From assembly GCF_003788585.1 (NCBI RefSeq), contig NZ_AYKG01000002.1, forward strand, positions 23,665-87,664: 64,000 nucleotides of DNA. Reading direction: 5' to 3'. The notes below the pieces were generated by a model. It had not been told where the DNA came from, did not search any database, and saw only the letters and a program-made list of their open reading frames with translations. The DNA is from Salinisphaera japonica YTM-1. Its GTDB lineage: Bacteria; Pseudomonadota; Gammaproteobacteria; Nevskiales; Salinisphaeraceae. The position numbers and the translations under genes were made by a program. Below, piece by piece: positions 17,924 through 26,406 of the stretch. The stretch's first letter is position 1. Each line of letters begins with the position of its first letter.

Positions 17924-19108
17924 TTAAATGCCCAGCGCGTTCGTGCAGAGCGCGGCCACGGCATCGATGGAGATGATCCCGATGATACAGACAACCACCG
18001 TGCGTGTTGCCGCGCGCCCGACTTCTGCGGCGTTACGCCCGGCGTTCAGCCCGATATAACAACTGGTCAGGGCAATGAGTACGCCGAAGGCGATGGATTT
18101 GACGAAGCCGATCACGAATTCGGACAGGCTCATCGCATCCTGTAGCCGCTCGACGAAGGCCACCGGCGGCGTGCCGAGCACGATATGCGCCACGATCATG
18201 CCGCCGGCAATAGCCAACGTCGCGCCGTAGAGAAACAGCAGCGGCATCATCAGTGACAAGGCCGCCAACCGAGGCAGGGCCAGGAACTCGAACGGCGAAA
18301 CGCCGATCATGCGCAGGGCATCAATCTCTTCGTTGGATTCCATGGTCGCCAGATGCGCGGCGAACGTGGCCCCGATACGCCCGGCCATGATGAACGCGGT
18401 CATGATCGCGGCCATTTCTCGTGCCGAAGCGATACCCACGAGATCGGCCAGATACATGCCGGCACCGAACGTCTGAAGCTGCACCGCGCCGATAAAGCCA
18501 AGCACGGCACCGATCAGGATATTGACGACCGTAACCACCGGCAGTGACGCGGCTCCGGTCTCGCGAACCAGCTCGACGAAATCGCGCCATCGGGTCTGGG
18601 CGCGGCCGGACACCAGGGCCGGGGTAAGCGCCATCGCCTGGCCCACCAGATTCGCCGTGTTGCGCGCGACACTGGCCTGCGCGCCCGCTCGGCGGCCCAC
18701 GCGTGCCAGCAAACCCGGCCGCCGCGGGCGTTCGGGTGCGGCCGGCGTCGGGCTTGCCAGGGCGATGAGTGCCGAAATGTCGTCCGGCAGATCGCGTGTG
18801 TCCAGCGACACATTATCCTGGGTCAGTGCGTCGCCCAGCGCATGGACAAACGCCGCCACCCGCGGATGTGCATTATCCAACGCCGCACCATCGACCACCA
18901 CACGCGATTGGCCGCCCACATCGAGCGTATCGGCGACGTGCGCAGCCGATGGCGGACGTATGGCACGCCCCCAGTCACCCGACAGCTGGACCACCGGCGT
19001 GCCCGATTCGGTCTCGAATGCAATCAGCTCCGAGGTCGTCGCCCGCTCGCTCACGTCAAACGCCCCAGCGCGGAGCATTGACATGGCAGCGCACCACGGC
19101 CGGCCCAT
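17924..19108 (-). CDS. MlaE-like lipid ABC permease with N-terminal STAS-like domain
   Basis: The permease of the Mce transporter, 394 residues. About 1-115 is soluble and has the strand-helix pattern of a STAS domain (SGTPVVQLSGDWGRA, SRVVVDGAALDNAHPRVAAF). The MlaE region follows from about 165 to the end, with the conserved MTAFIMAGRIGATFAAHLATM and NEEIDALRMIGVSP motifs and five or six membrane segments. In E. coli the STAS subunit MlaB is a separate protein; here it appears fused, as in other Mce-type permeases. The start is uncertain: ATGs at 19108 and 19084 are both possible and neither has a good ribosome site. First gene of the operon. Confidence 0.9.
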   Translation of the reverse strand: MGRPWCAAMSMLRAGAFDVSERATTSELIAFETESGTPVVQLSGDWGRAIRPPSAAHVADTLDVGGQSRVVVDGAALDNAHPRVAAFVHALGDALTQDNVSLDTRDLPDDISALIALASPTPAAPERPRRPGLLARVGRRAGAQASVARNTANLVGQAMALTPALVSGRAQTRWRDFVELVRETGAASLPVVTVVNILIGAVLGFIGAVQLQTFGAGMYLADLVGIASAREMAAIMTAFIMAGRIGATFAAHLATMESNEEIDALRMIGVSPFEFLALPRLAALSLMMPLLFLYGATLAIAGGMIVAHIVLGTPPVAFVERLQDAMSLSEFVIGFVKSIAFGVLIALTSCYIGLNAGRNAAEVGRAATRTVVVCIIGIISIDAVAALCTNALGI

Positions 19109-19167
19109 CCTGAGCAGGGCGGCAGCTCACACGAAACGCGAGATTTTCGATCATGCCGCGCAGCTTA

Positions 19168-19464
19168 GGGCCTGTTGCCGTTTCATGCGAGCGCCGTTTT
19201 CGTCGAGAGTCCGCAGTGTGTCCTGCAAGGCGCGAGTCGCCGCGTCGCGGCGTGCCACGACCAAGACTCGTAACGCCGCAGGGCGCCCATCGTTAATTTT
19301 TATGGGCGGCCCAACCCTTCGGGCCAAGCGCGCCAAAATTAACGACACGTCGGCAATACAGCGTTCTAGCCCACTTGCGCAGAGTGACTGCGCGGCGCGG
19401 ACTACGCCTCGTCTTGCCGCAAAACAGCGCTTGGCGCGGGCTCGCATGAAACGGCAACAGGCCC
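19168..19464. mobile_element. Miniature inverted-repeat element, family 1, long form (297 nt)
   Basis: The best-preserved copy. The first 25 bases (GGGCCTGTTGCCGTTTCATG then CGAGC) are exactly the reverse complement of the last 25. TA flanks both sides (19166-19167 and 19465-19466). Length and interior are colinear with 3374-3670. No protein-coding capacity. It separates the start of the Mce operon from the 3' end of the efflux operon, both on the minus strand. Confidence 0.9.
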
Positions 19465-19521
19465 TAACCCAGCCGGCCAGGACGTGCACGGCCGGGCCGC
19501 ACGCACAACACCCGCCCCCGA

Positions 19522-21144
19522 TTACGGATCGTTGCCCGGAATCGGGGTGTTGGTGGTCGCCGCACCGGCACCGTCTTTTGCGCCCGGCACCGGCTCATAG
19601 TCGTCGGCAACCTCTTGCAAGGCCGGATCCAGCGAATCGGACTGCTGTGTCCAGCCGCCGCCCAGCGCCTTGTACAGATCAGCCGTGGCGGTGAAACGCG
19701 AGGCGATCGCATCGGCCAGGTCCAGCTGGCTGGAGAACAGATTGCGCTGTGCATCGAGCACGTCGAAGAAATCCGTGCGACCGACCTGATAACGCAGGTT
19801 GGCCAGGCGCAGCGTCTCGCGATAGCTTTCGACCTGCTCCTGAATGGCCAGATAGCGCTGGCGGCTGTACTTGACCGCCTGCAGGGCGTTCTCGACTTCC
19901 TGGAAAGCTTGCCGCACGGCCTGGCGATACTGAATCTCGGCCTGTGCCTTCTGGGCCTTGGAGCTTCGGTATTGCGCGTTTATCCGGCCGAAATCGAGAA
20001 TCGGCGCGGTGATCGAGCCGCTGATGCGCTGCAACTCCGAGTACGGCTCGAACAGATCCGACACATCCAGAGCCTGTGTGCCCAGCCCCGCGCTCAGATT
20101 GAGCGTCGGGAAGAAACGGGCTTTCGCCACACCGACGTTGGCGTTGGCTGCGATGAGCGAAGCTTCCGCGGCACGGATATCCGGGCGACGTTCGATCAGC
20201 GACGACGGCAGTACGACCGGCAGATCGGTCGGCAATGTCAGGTCTTCGAAATCGCCGTCGGGCACCGTTGTGGTGTTCATGATCTGGCGCGGTGTCTTGC
20301 CGGTCAGAATCGCCAACGATGTTTGTAGCCGATCGGCCTGTTGTTCCAACGGCGGCAGCTGTGCCCGCGCCGATTGCAACAAGGATTTCGTTTGCAGCAG
20401 AACCAGCTTGTTGATCGCGCCGTATTCATAGCGCTTCTTGTCGAGCTGGTAGCCCTGGAGCCGTGTCTTGATCGTCTCCTTGGTGACCGCGATCTGACGC
20501 TGATAGGACCGCAGCGACATGTAGTTTGTCACCACGTCCGAGACCACCATCAGACGCAACGAATCCTGGGTGTAGGCTGAACTGAGCAGCTGCCCGCGTG
20601 CCTGCTCGGCCGAGCGACGCAGCGCGCCCCACAGATCGAACTCGTAGTTCAACGTCCCGGTGACGGAAAAGAAATTGAAGCGCTGGACCTGGGTGCTGCT
20701 GTTCGCACCACCGCCGCCACCGCCTCCGGCGCCACCACCACCGGCCGAGCCGCCGGATGATCCACCGCTGGAGCCGCCGCCGACACCGCCGCCGCCACCG
20801 GCAAATGCGGCCGTACCGCTACGCTGCCGCTGGGCCTGGGCCTGGCCTTCGACCGAGGGATAGAGCTGGGCGTTCTGAAAGCCCAGCTCGGCCCGGGCCT
20901 GGCGAATACGCTCGAACTGCAGCGCAATCTGCAGGTTCGAATCCAGGGCCTGGTCGATCAGCTTGTTGAGCGTGGGGTCCTGATAGCGCGTCCACCAGTA
21001 GGCCAGCTCTTGTTGCTGCTGTTGTGAGAGCAGCGTCGAGTCGAACCGGGATTCCGGCAGATCAAGATCCGGACGTTCATAGTCCGGCCCGACTGCACAA
21101 CCGGCCAGCAGGACGACCGCACCGAGGATCAGCGCACTACGCAT
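19522..21144 (-). CDS. Outer membrane efflux channel (OprM/TolC-type lipoprotein)
   Basis: The outer-membrane duct of the RND pump. The ATG at 21144 overlaps the end of the pump gene by eight bases and gives 540 residues starting MRSALILGAVVLLAGCAVGPDYERP, with lipobox LAGC (cysteine 16) and the NodT-family GPDY start. Two outer-membrane factor repeats follow (SAYTQDSLRLMVVSDVVTNY; VENALQAVKYSRQRYLAIQEQ), and the end is YKALGGGW. A glycine/serine-rich insert of about 35 residues at about 110-148 is unusual. A longer start at 21213 would lie inside the pump gene and lacks a signal at the right place. Confidence 0.93.
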   Translation of the reverse strand: MRSALILGAVVLLAGCAVGPDYERPDLDLPESRFDSTLLSQQQQQELAYWWTRYQDPTLNKLIDQALDSNLQIALQFERIRQARAELGFQNAQLYPSVEGQAQAQRQRSGTAAFAGGGGGVGGGSSGGSSGGSAGGGGAGGGGGGGANSSTQVQRFNFFSVTGTLNYEFDLWGALRRSAEQARGQLLSSAYTQDSLRLMVVSDVVTNYMSLRSYQRQIAVTKETIKTRLQGYQLDKKRYEYGAINKLVLLQTKSLLQSARAQLPPLEQQADRLQTSLAILTGKTPRQIMNTTTVPDGDFEDLTLPTDLPVVLPSSLIERRPDIRAAEASLIAANANVGVAKARFFPTLNLSAGLGTQALDVSDLFEPYSELQRISGSITAPILDFGRINAQYRSSKAQKAQAEIQYRQAVRQAFQEVENALQAVKYSRQRYLAIQEQVESYRETLRLANLRYQVGRTDFFDVLDAQRNLFSSQLDLADAIASRFTATADLYKALGGGWTQQSDSLDPALQEVADDYEPVPGAKDGAGAATTNTPIPGNDP

Positions 21145-24100
21145 CGTTGTTGTTCCTGTCATTCGTTTCGTCACGACGCGAGTCGTCGGAAAGCTCTTGC
21201 GAGCGGTTTTCATCTTCCACGTTATCCGCGTCCGGATCCTGGCCCCGCAGGCGCGAGATCTTGTTCGAGCCGGTCTCGATCAGATCGTAGAACATCGGCA
21301 CGAACAGGATGGCGAAGAACGTGGCGAACAGCATGCCGCCGATCACCGACGTACCGATCGCGATACGGCTGTTGGCCGAGGCGCCGCTGGCGACCGCCAA
21401 GGGCACCGTCGCCAGCACGAAGGTTAACGAGGTCATGATGATCGGACGGAAACGCAGCTTGGCCGCCGAGTAGGCCGCATCCGCCGGACTCTTGCCGGCC
21501 CGGCGCTCGATGACCGCGAACTCGACGATCAGAATCGCGTTCTTGGCTGCAAGCCCGATCAATACAAGCAAGCCCACCGTGAAGTAGATGTTGTTGTCGA
21601 CCCCGCGTAGCCAGACCGCGATATACGCGCCCAGAGCGGCGAACGGCACCGCCGTCAACACAGCCAGCGGCAATGTCCACTTCTCGTACTGGGCCGCCAG
21701 AATCAGGAACACCATCACCACGCCGAAGCTCAGCGCGATGGCCGCCGAACTACCCACGTTCTGTGCCTGATAGGCCGTGCCGGTGAATGACCAGCTGTAG
21801 CCACTGCCCAGCACCTTGTCGGCCACCTCCTGAATGACGGCATTGGCCTGGCCTGAACTAAAGCCGGCCGCGGGCGAGCCTTGCACCATGGCCGCCGGGA
21901 AGACGTTGAAACGCTGTACCACGTCGGCCGAAGTGCTGCGCTGAATCGATACCAGTGAAGATACCGGAATCATGTCGCCCGTCTTGTCGGATTTGACATA
22001 GACCTGGCGCAGATCGTCGGGATGCATACGATACGGCGCATCCGACTGCAGGTTCACCTGCCAGTTGCGGCCCAGGAACGTGAACTGGTTGACATAGAGC
22101 TGGCCAAACGTGGCCTGCAGCGTGTTGAACAGGTCATTGATCGGCACGCCGAGACTCTTGGCTTTCTCTCGATCGGCCTTGACCTTGTAACGCGGCACGT
22201 CGGTGGTCAGCGTAGTACGCACACGTTGCAGCTCGGGGCGCTTGTTGGCCGCGGCCACCAGTTCCTGGGTCTTCTTATAAAGCGCGTTGTAGTCCGAGCC
22301 TTCCTTGCTCTGAACATAGCCTTCAAAGCCGCCCGTGGTCGACAGCCCGATGATTGGCGGCGGGTTGAAGGCGATGATTCGTGCGTCAGGCACCTGCGCC
22401 CCCAGGCCGAACGCCTGGTTGACCAGATCGAACGACGAGGGCGCGCGCTTGCCCCAGTCCTCGAGTGTGAGGAACATCACGCCGGCCCAGGTGCGCGGCG
22501 CGCCGGCCAGAAAGTCATAGCCGGGCACGCTGATCACGCCGGCCAGGCCTTTCATGTTGTCACTGGCCAGATGATAGAAATCCTGGCTTACCTCTTCGGT
22601 TCGCTGAAGCGAGGCACCCGGCGGCAGCTGATAGTAGGCAAAGATATAGCCCTGGTCTTCCTGCGGGATCAGGCCCGATGGCACCTGAGTGGATATGGCC
22701 CACGTCGCCACGACGACGCCGATGAACATCAAAACGCCCAGAATGAAACGCTTGAGCAGGAAGTTCACGCCCCACAGATAAGCGTCTGTAAGTTTGCTGA
22801 AACCCTGGTTGAACTTGCGAAAGACCCAGTTCTTGTTTTCTTTGCTGGGCCTGAGGAACAGGGCGCACAACGCCGGTGTAAGCGTGAGCGCGACCAGCGC
22901 CGAAATCAGCACCGATACCGCAATCGTGATCGCGAACTGGCTGTACATCTGGCCGGACAGGCCGCCCAGAAAGCCCACCGGCACGAATACCGCGTTCAAG
23001 GCAAGGGTGACCGCGATGATGGGCCCGGTGACCTCCTCCATGGCCTTGATCGAGGCTTGACGCGGCGAGGCTTTCTCCTCGGTCATGATGCGTTCGATGT
23101 TCTCGATCACGATGATCGCATCGTCCACCACCAGCCCGATCGCCAGAATCAGGCCGAACAGGGTCAACAGGTTGATCGAAAAGCCCAGCATAAAGATGCC
23201 GGCGAATGTACCGACCACCGCAACCGGCACGGCCAGCATGGGGATCAACGTCGCCCAGAAGTTCTGGAGGAAGATGAATATCACCAGCAACACGAGCACG
23301 AGAGAGATGAAGAACGTCAGCACCACCTCGTGAATCGAGGCATCGACGAACTTCGTCGTGTTGTAGGGGATCTTATACTCGAGTCCGGCCGGCATGTTCT
23401 GGCTGAGCTCCTCCATAAGCGCGTTCACGCGCTCGGCCGTGGCCAGTGCGTTGGCCCCGGGCTGGAGATAGATCGCCGCCGGCACCGCCGGCTGCCCGTT
23501 GAAACTGTGCAGGGTCGAGTAGGCCTGCGCGCCCAGTTCGATCCGTGCGACATCGCGCAGCCTTAGCACACGCCCGTTGTCCATGGACTTCAGGATGATC
23601 TGCTCGAACTGTTTCTCGTTCGAGAACCGTCCTTCGGTACTGGCGGTGAACGTAAAGGCGATATCGGCGTCGCCATACGGCCGCTGGCCGAACTTACCGG
23701 CTGCAAACTGCGAGTTCTGTTCGTTGATCGCGGCCTGTACGTCGCTCGTGGTCACCCCGAAACGCGCCATCTTGGACGGATCCAGCCAGATGCGCATCGA
23801 GTAGTCCTCGCTCGAGAACAGTCGTGCGTCCCCCACGCCCTGTAGGCGTTTAATGGGATCGATGAGATACACCAGCATGTAGTTACTGATGAATGTCGTA
23901 TCGAACTTCTGTTCAGGCGAGAAGACCGTCAGCACCTGCAGAATGCTCGTGGACTGCTTGCGCACCGTCACACCGGTCTGCTGCACCACGTTCGGCAACA
24001 ACGCCAGCGCGGACTGGACTCGGTTGTTGACGTCGATGGTCGCCAGATCCGGGTCCGTGCCGATCTTGAACGTGACGTTCAACTGCATCTGACCGGAGTC

Positions 24101-24352
24101 GGATGCCGTGGACGTCATGTAGATCATGTTCTCGACACCGTTGATCGATGTCTCGAGCGGCGCGGCGACCGTCTTGGCGATATCCTCGGCGCTGGCGCCC
24201 GGATAGTTGGCACGCACCACCACTTCCGGCGGCACGACATCCGGATACTGCGCGATCGGCAACGAGCGCATCGCCAACACCCCGGACAGGGTGATGACGA
24301 TGGCCAGAACCGTTGCGAATACCGGCCGTTCAATAAAAAACTTCGACAGCAC
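21137..24352 (-). CDS. acrB: RND multidrug efflux pump, inner-membrane subunit (AcrB-like, HAE1)
   Basis: A proton-driven exporter of 1071 residues. It starts MLSKFFIERPVFATVLAIV and has the twelve-segment RND layout. The proton-relay pair is in LVVDDAIIVIENIERI near 405-415. The periplasmic loops carry GVTVRKQS, QYKVPL-type docking segments and the late IVEFAV repeat. The C-terminal tail is long and charged (residues about 1035-1071). Drug range cannot be predicted. It lies between the adaptor (11 bases upstream) and the outer-membrane channel. Confidence 0.95.
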   Translation of the reverse strand: MLSKFFIERPVFATVLAIVITLSGVLAMRSLPIAQYPDVVPPEVVVRANYPGASAEDIAKTVAAPLETSINGVENMIYMTSTASDSGQMQLNVTFKIGTDPDLATIDVNNRVQSALALLPNVVQQTGVTVRKQSTSILQVLTVFSPEQKFDTTFISNYMLVYLIDPIKRLQGVGDARLFSSEDYSMRIWLDPSKMARFGVTTSDVQAAINEQNSQFAAGKFGQRPYGDADIAFTFTASTEGRFSNEKQFEQIILKSMDNGRVLRLRDVARIELGAQAYSTLHSFNGQPAVPAAIYLQPGANALATAERVNALMEELSQNMPAGLEYKIPYNTTKFVDASIHEVVLTFFISLVLVLLVIFIFLQNFWATLIPMLAVPVAVVGTFAGIFMLGFSINLLTLFGLILAIGLVVDDAIIVIENIERIMTEEKASPRQASIKAMEEVTGPIIAVTLALNAVFVPVGFLGGLSGQMYSQFAITIAVSVLISALVALTLTPALCALFLRPSKENKNWVFRKFNQGFSKLTDAYLWGVNFLLKRFILGVLMFIGVVVATWAISTQVPSGLIPQEDQGYIFAYYQLPPGASLQRTEEVSQDFYHLASDNMKGLAGVISVPGYDFLAGAPRTWAGVMFLTLEDWGKRAPSSFDLVNQAFGLGAQVPDARIIAFNPPPIIGLSTTGGFEGYVQSKEGSDYNALYKKTQELVAAANKRPELQRVRTTLTTDVPRYKVKADREKAKSLGVPINDLFNTLQATFGQLYVNQFTFLGRNWQVNLQSDAPYRMHPDDLRQVYVKSDKTGDMIPVSSLVSIQRSTSADVVQRFNVFPAAMVQGSPAAGFSSGQANAVIQEVADKVLGSGYSWSFTGTAYQAQNVGSSAAIALSFGVVMVFLILAAQYEKWTLPLAVLTAVPFAALGAYIAVWLRGVDNNIYFTVGLLVLIGLAAKNAILIVEFAVIERRAGKSPADAAYSAAKLRFRPIIMTSLTFVLATVPLAVASGASANSRIAIGTSVIGGMLFATFFAILFVPMFYDLIETGSNKISRLRGQDPDADNVEDENRSQELSDDSRRDETNDRNNNDA

Positions 24353-24363
24353 GCGAGCGCCCT

Positions 24364-25641
24364 CTACTGATTGTCTTCAGCCGACGAGCTGTTGCTCGAC
24401 GACTTTTGATTGTCGCCCGCGGCACTGCCGCCGGCTGCCGAATCCTTGTTCGATGACGTATCAGCCGATTTGACCTCGACGGGCATCCCCGGCTGCAACG
24501 TACCCAAACCTGAGGTGATGACCTGATCACCGGCCTCGAGGCCATCGGTGATCACACGGCCGGAGTCGGTATCCGGGCCGAGCGTGACCGCCTGTGTCGT
24601 GGCCTTGCCGTCCTGGTTGATCACGAACACGTTGACACGCTGCCCGCTATCCGAGACCGCCTCATTGGGAATGACCAATGCATCCTCGATCGTCTGAATA
24701 CGAATACGGGCCCGCACGTAGCGCCCGGGCATCAACGCGTTTTCCGGGTTCTTGACCACGGCACGCAGCTGCACGGTGCCGGTGTCCGGGTCGATCGTGC
24801 TCTGTGTGAAGTCGACCTCGCCTTTGTACGGGAACACGTCGCCGGTGCCCGTGATGATCGTGGCCTCGCGGGTGGACGCATCACTGGTTTGCTTGCCCAT
24901 TTCGGCCAGCGCCTTGCGCCGAGCGAACGCATCGTCTTCGGGCAGCGCGAACAACACATAGACCGGGTCAAGCTGCGTGATCGTGGTCAGCTGCGTCTGG
25001 TTGGCGGTGACCAGCGAGCCGAGATCGATATCGCGCAGACTGGTCACGCCCGTGATCGGCGCTTCGACATGGGTATAGCCCAGATCAATCTGTGCCGACT
25101 CCAGATTGGCTTCGGCCTGTTGCACGGCCGCCTGATCGGAGTTGAAATTCGACAACGCCTGGTCCCGCTCGGCCTCACTTACGGCGTTCGCGTCATACAG
25201 CCGCTTAGTTCGGTTATAAATACGACGCGAGTTTTCCAGGCTGGCCTTGGCGCTGGCCAATGTGGCCTTGCGCTGATTGACGGTCGCGCGATACGGCTTC
25301 GGGTCAATCGTGAACAGCAGATCGCCCTGGTGAACGATCGAGCCTTCCTGATAATTCTTGGCCAACAGCACGCCGTTGACCCGTCCGATGATGCGCGCGG
25401 TCTGCTTGCCCTGTACGCGGCCGGGATATTCGCCATACACCTGAACGGCCTCCGGCTGCACGGTGACCGCCGACACCTTCGTGGCCGGCTGTTTCTGTGA
25501 TTGACCGCCCTTGCTGGCGCCGCCACCGCCAGACGATTCTTCACCGCCGCCGCAGGCGGCCAACGTCGCCGTGAGACTGAAAACGACAAGCGCACGAAAC
25601 GCTGTCATACGTCGCCGGGCGACGTCGTTACGAAAACGCAT
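24364..25641 (-). CDS. acrA: RND efflux periplasmic adaptor (AcrA-like lipoprotein)
   Basis: This links the pump to the outer-membrane channel. The 425-residue product has a signal with lipobox LAAC (cysteine 30 from the ATG at 25641), a Gly/Ser linker, then lipoyl half-motifs (GRVNGVLLAKNYQEGSIVHQ), an alpha-hairpin of about 105-175 and the beta-barrel region with PGRYVRARIRIQT. The C-terminal 40 residues are a low-complexity Ser/Asp/Gly tail. An ATG at 25608 also gives a good signal peptide; the first has AGGGA upstream. The promoter lies under an AcrR-type operator. Confidence 0.92.
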   Translation of the reverse strand: MRFRNDVARRRMTAFRALVVFSLTATLAACGGGEESSGGGGASKGGQSQKQPATKVSAVTVQPEAVQVYGEYPGRVQGKQTARIIGRVNGVLLAKNYQEGSIVHQGDLLFTIDPKPYRATVNQRKATLASAKASLENSRRIYNRTKRLYDANAVSEAERDQALSNFNSDQAAVQQAEANLESAQIDLGYTHVEAPITGVTSLRDIDLGSLVTANQTQLTTITQLDPVYVLFALPEDDAFARRKALAEMGKQTSDASTREATIITGTGDVFPYKGEVDFTQSTIDPDTGTVQLRAVVKNPENALMPGRYVRARIRIQTIEDALVIPNEAVSDSGQRVNVFVINQDGKATTQAVTLGPDTDSGRVITDGLEAGDQVITSGLGTLQPGMPVEVKSADTSSNKDSAAGGSAAGDNQKSSSNSSSAEDNQ

Positions 25642-25678
25642 ACCGATATCCCTGAGCTCTGTGGCTGTACCGCATCGT

Positions 25679-25707
25679 ATGATACATACATTCGTGTATG
25701 TATGTAA
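25679..25707 (-). promoter_or_regulatory. Predicted sigma-70 promoter of acrA
   Basis: On the minus strand TTACAT (25707-25702) and TATCAT (25684-25679) are separated by 17 bases. The spacer is filled by the AcrR-type operator, the expected arrangement for repression. Confidence 0.6.
25683..25706. promoter_or_regulatory. AcrR-type operator between acrA and acrR
   Basis: A 24-base inverted repeat with perfect eight-base inner arms TACATACA and TGTATGTA around TTCG, ending in a further TGTA. From memory the E. coli acrR-acrAB operator is TACATACATTTGTGAATG continuing into TATGTA; 22 of 24 positions match. It lies between the divergent adaptor and TetR genes. Strong basis for local autoregulation. 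Confidence 0.85.
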
Positions 25708-25753
25708 TATAGCGCCATCCCGTTACGCGACGACGACCCGATTCTTCCGCAGT

Positions 25754-26401
25754 ATGGCACGCAAGACGAAGAGCGAATCCGTGCAGACCCGCGAGCGCAT
25801 ACTCGATGCCGCCGAGATCGAGATGTTGGCGCGGGGCGTCGGCAAGGCATCACTCGAGCAGATCGCCCGGCGTGCCGCGGTGACTCGTGGCGCGATTTAC
25901 TGGCATTTCGAGGATAAGACCAGTTTGTTACAGGCCATGATCGCGCGCACGAAAATGCCGATGCGGGATCTGCGACGCTGTATCGGCCAACATATCCCCG
26001 GTGCGGCACCACGCGAGTTGCTGCGGGAGATGATGCTACATGCCGTACAACGCCTGGCCGGTGATGCCCAGCATCGCCGGGTCTGTCATATCGTGCTGCA
26101 TCGCTGTGAAATCAATGACCAAGAGGTCACCAGCAACCGCGTGCTGGAGGCGATGTTTGATGAGACACGAACCGCGCTGTTGGCTCTTTGCGAAGAAATC
26201 GCGGATGACTTTCCGCTAGCCCAAGGCCTGTCGCCGGCCGATGCCAGCGATATGATCGTGGCGTTCCTGGCGGGCCTGTATGAGTGCAGCCTGCGCCACC
26301 CGGCCACCTACGCCGTGGAAAACAATGCCACGGCCAAGATCGATGCATTGCTGAACGGGCTGTTCCCGGCGCCGGCCGGCACGTCCCTTTCAGCTAGCTG
26401 A
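25754..26401 (+). CDS. acrR: TetR-family repressor of the RND operon (AcrR-like)
   Basis: A 215-residue DNA-binding repressor. The helix-turn-helix is at about 12-58 (RERILDAAEIEMLARGVG...ITRGAIYWHFEDKTSLLQ type, here VTRGAIYWHFEDKTSLLQ), which closely resembles AcrR. The C-terminal ligand domain ends in a short proline/alanine tail. I place the start at the ATG at 25754 (MARKTKSES), which is where AcrR proteins begin; the upstream in-frame extension crosses the operator. Divergent from the efflux operon, and its stop overlaps the convergent sanA stop. Confidence 0.93.
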   Translation: MARKTKSESVQTRERILDAAEIEMLARGVGKASLEQIARRAAVTRGAIYWHFEDKTSLLQAMIARTKMPMRDLRRCIGQHIPGAAPRELLREMMLHAVQRLAGDAQHRRVCHIVLHRCEINDQEVTSNRVLEAMFDETRTALLALCEEIADDFPLAQGLSPADASDMIVAFLAGLYECSLRHPATYAVENNATAKIDALLNGLFPAPAGTSLSAS

Positions 26402-26406
26402 AAGGG
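26385..26406. repeat. Perfect palindrome spanning the convergent acrR and sanA stops
   Basis: CCCTTTCAGCT continuing into AGCTGAAAGGG is an exact 22-base palindrome. It contains both the TGA of acrR (26399-26401) and the TAG of sanA (26394-26396). It may act as a transcript-end hairpin in both directions, although only three T residues are present on each side. Confidence 0.7.

Noticed and set aside
15565..19108. Standard mlaFEDCB operon
   Set aside because: Order and members differ: there is a fused STAS permease and a PqiC-type lipoprotein, and no MlaC periplasmic carrier or MlaA. Described as an Mce/Pqi-type system instead.
18522..19694. 390-codon frame crossing the permease start and the second long element
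   Set aside because: It is antisense to the permease and continues through non-coding repeat sequence into the efflux channel gene.
22022..23566. 514-codon frame antisense to acrB
   Set aside because: Low-quality Arg/His/Gln-rich translation and no start site; acrB is certain.
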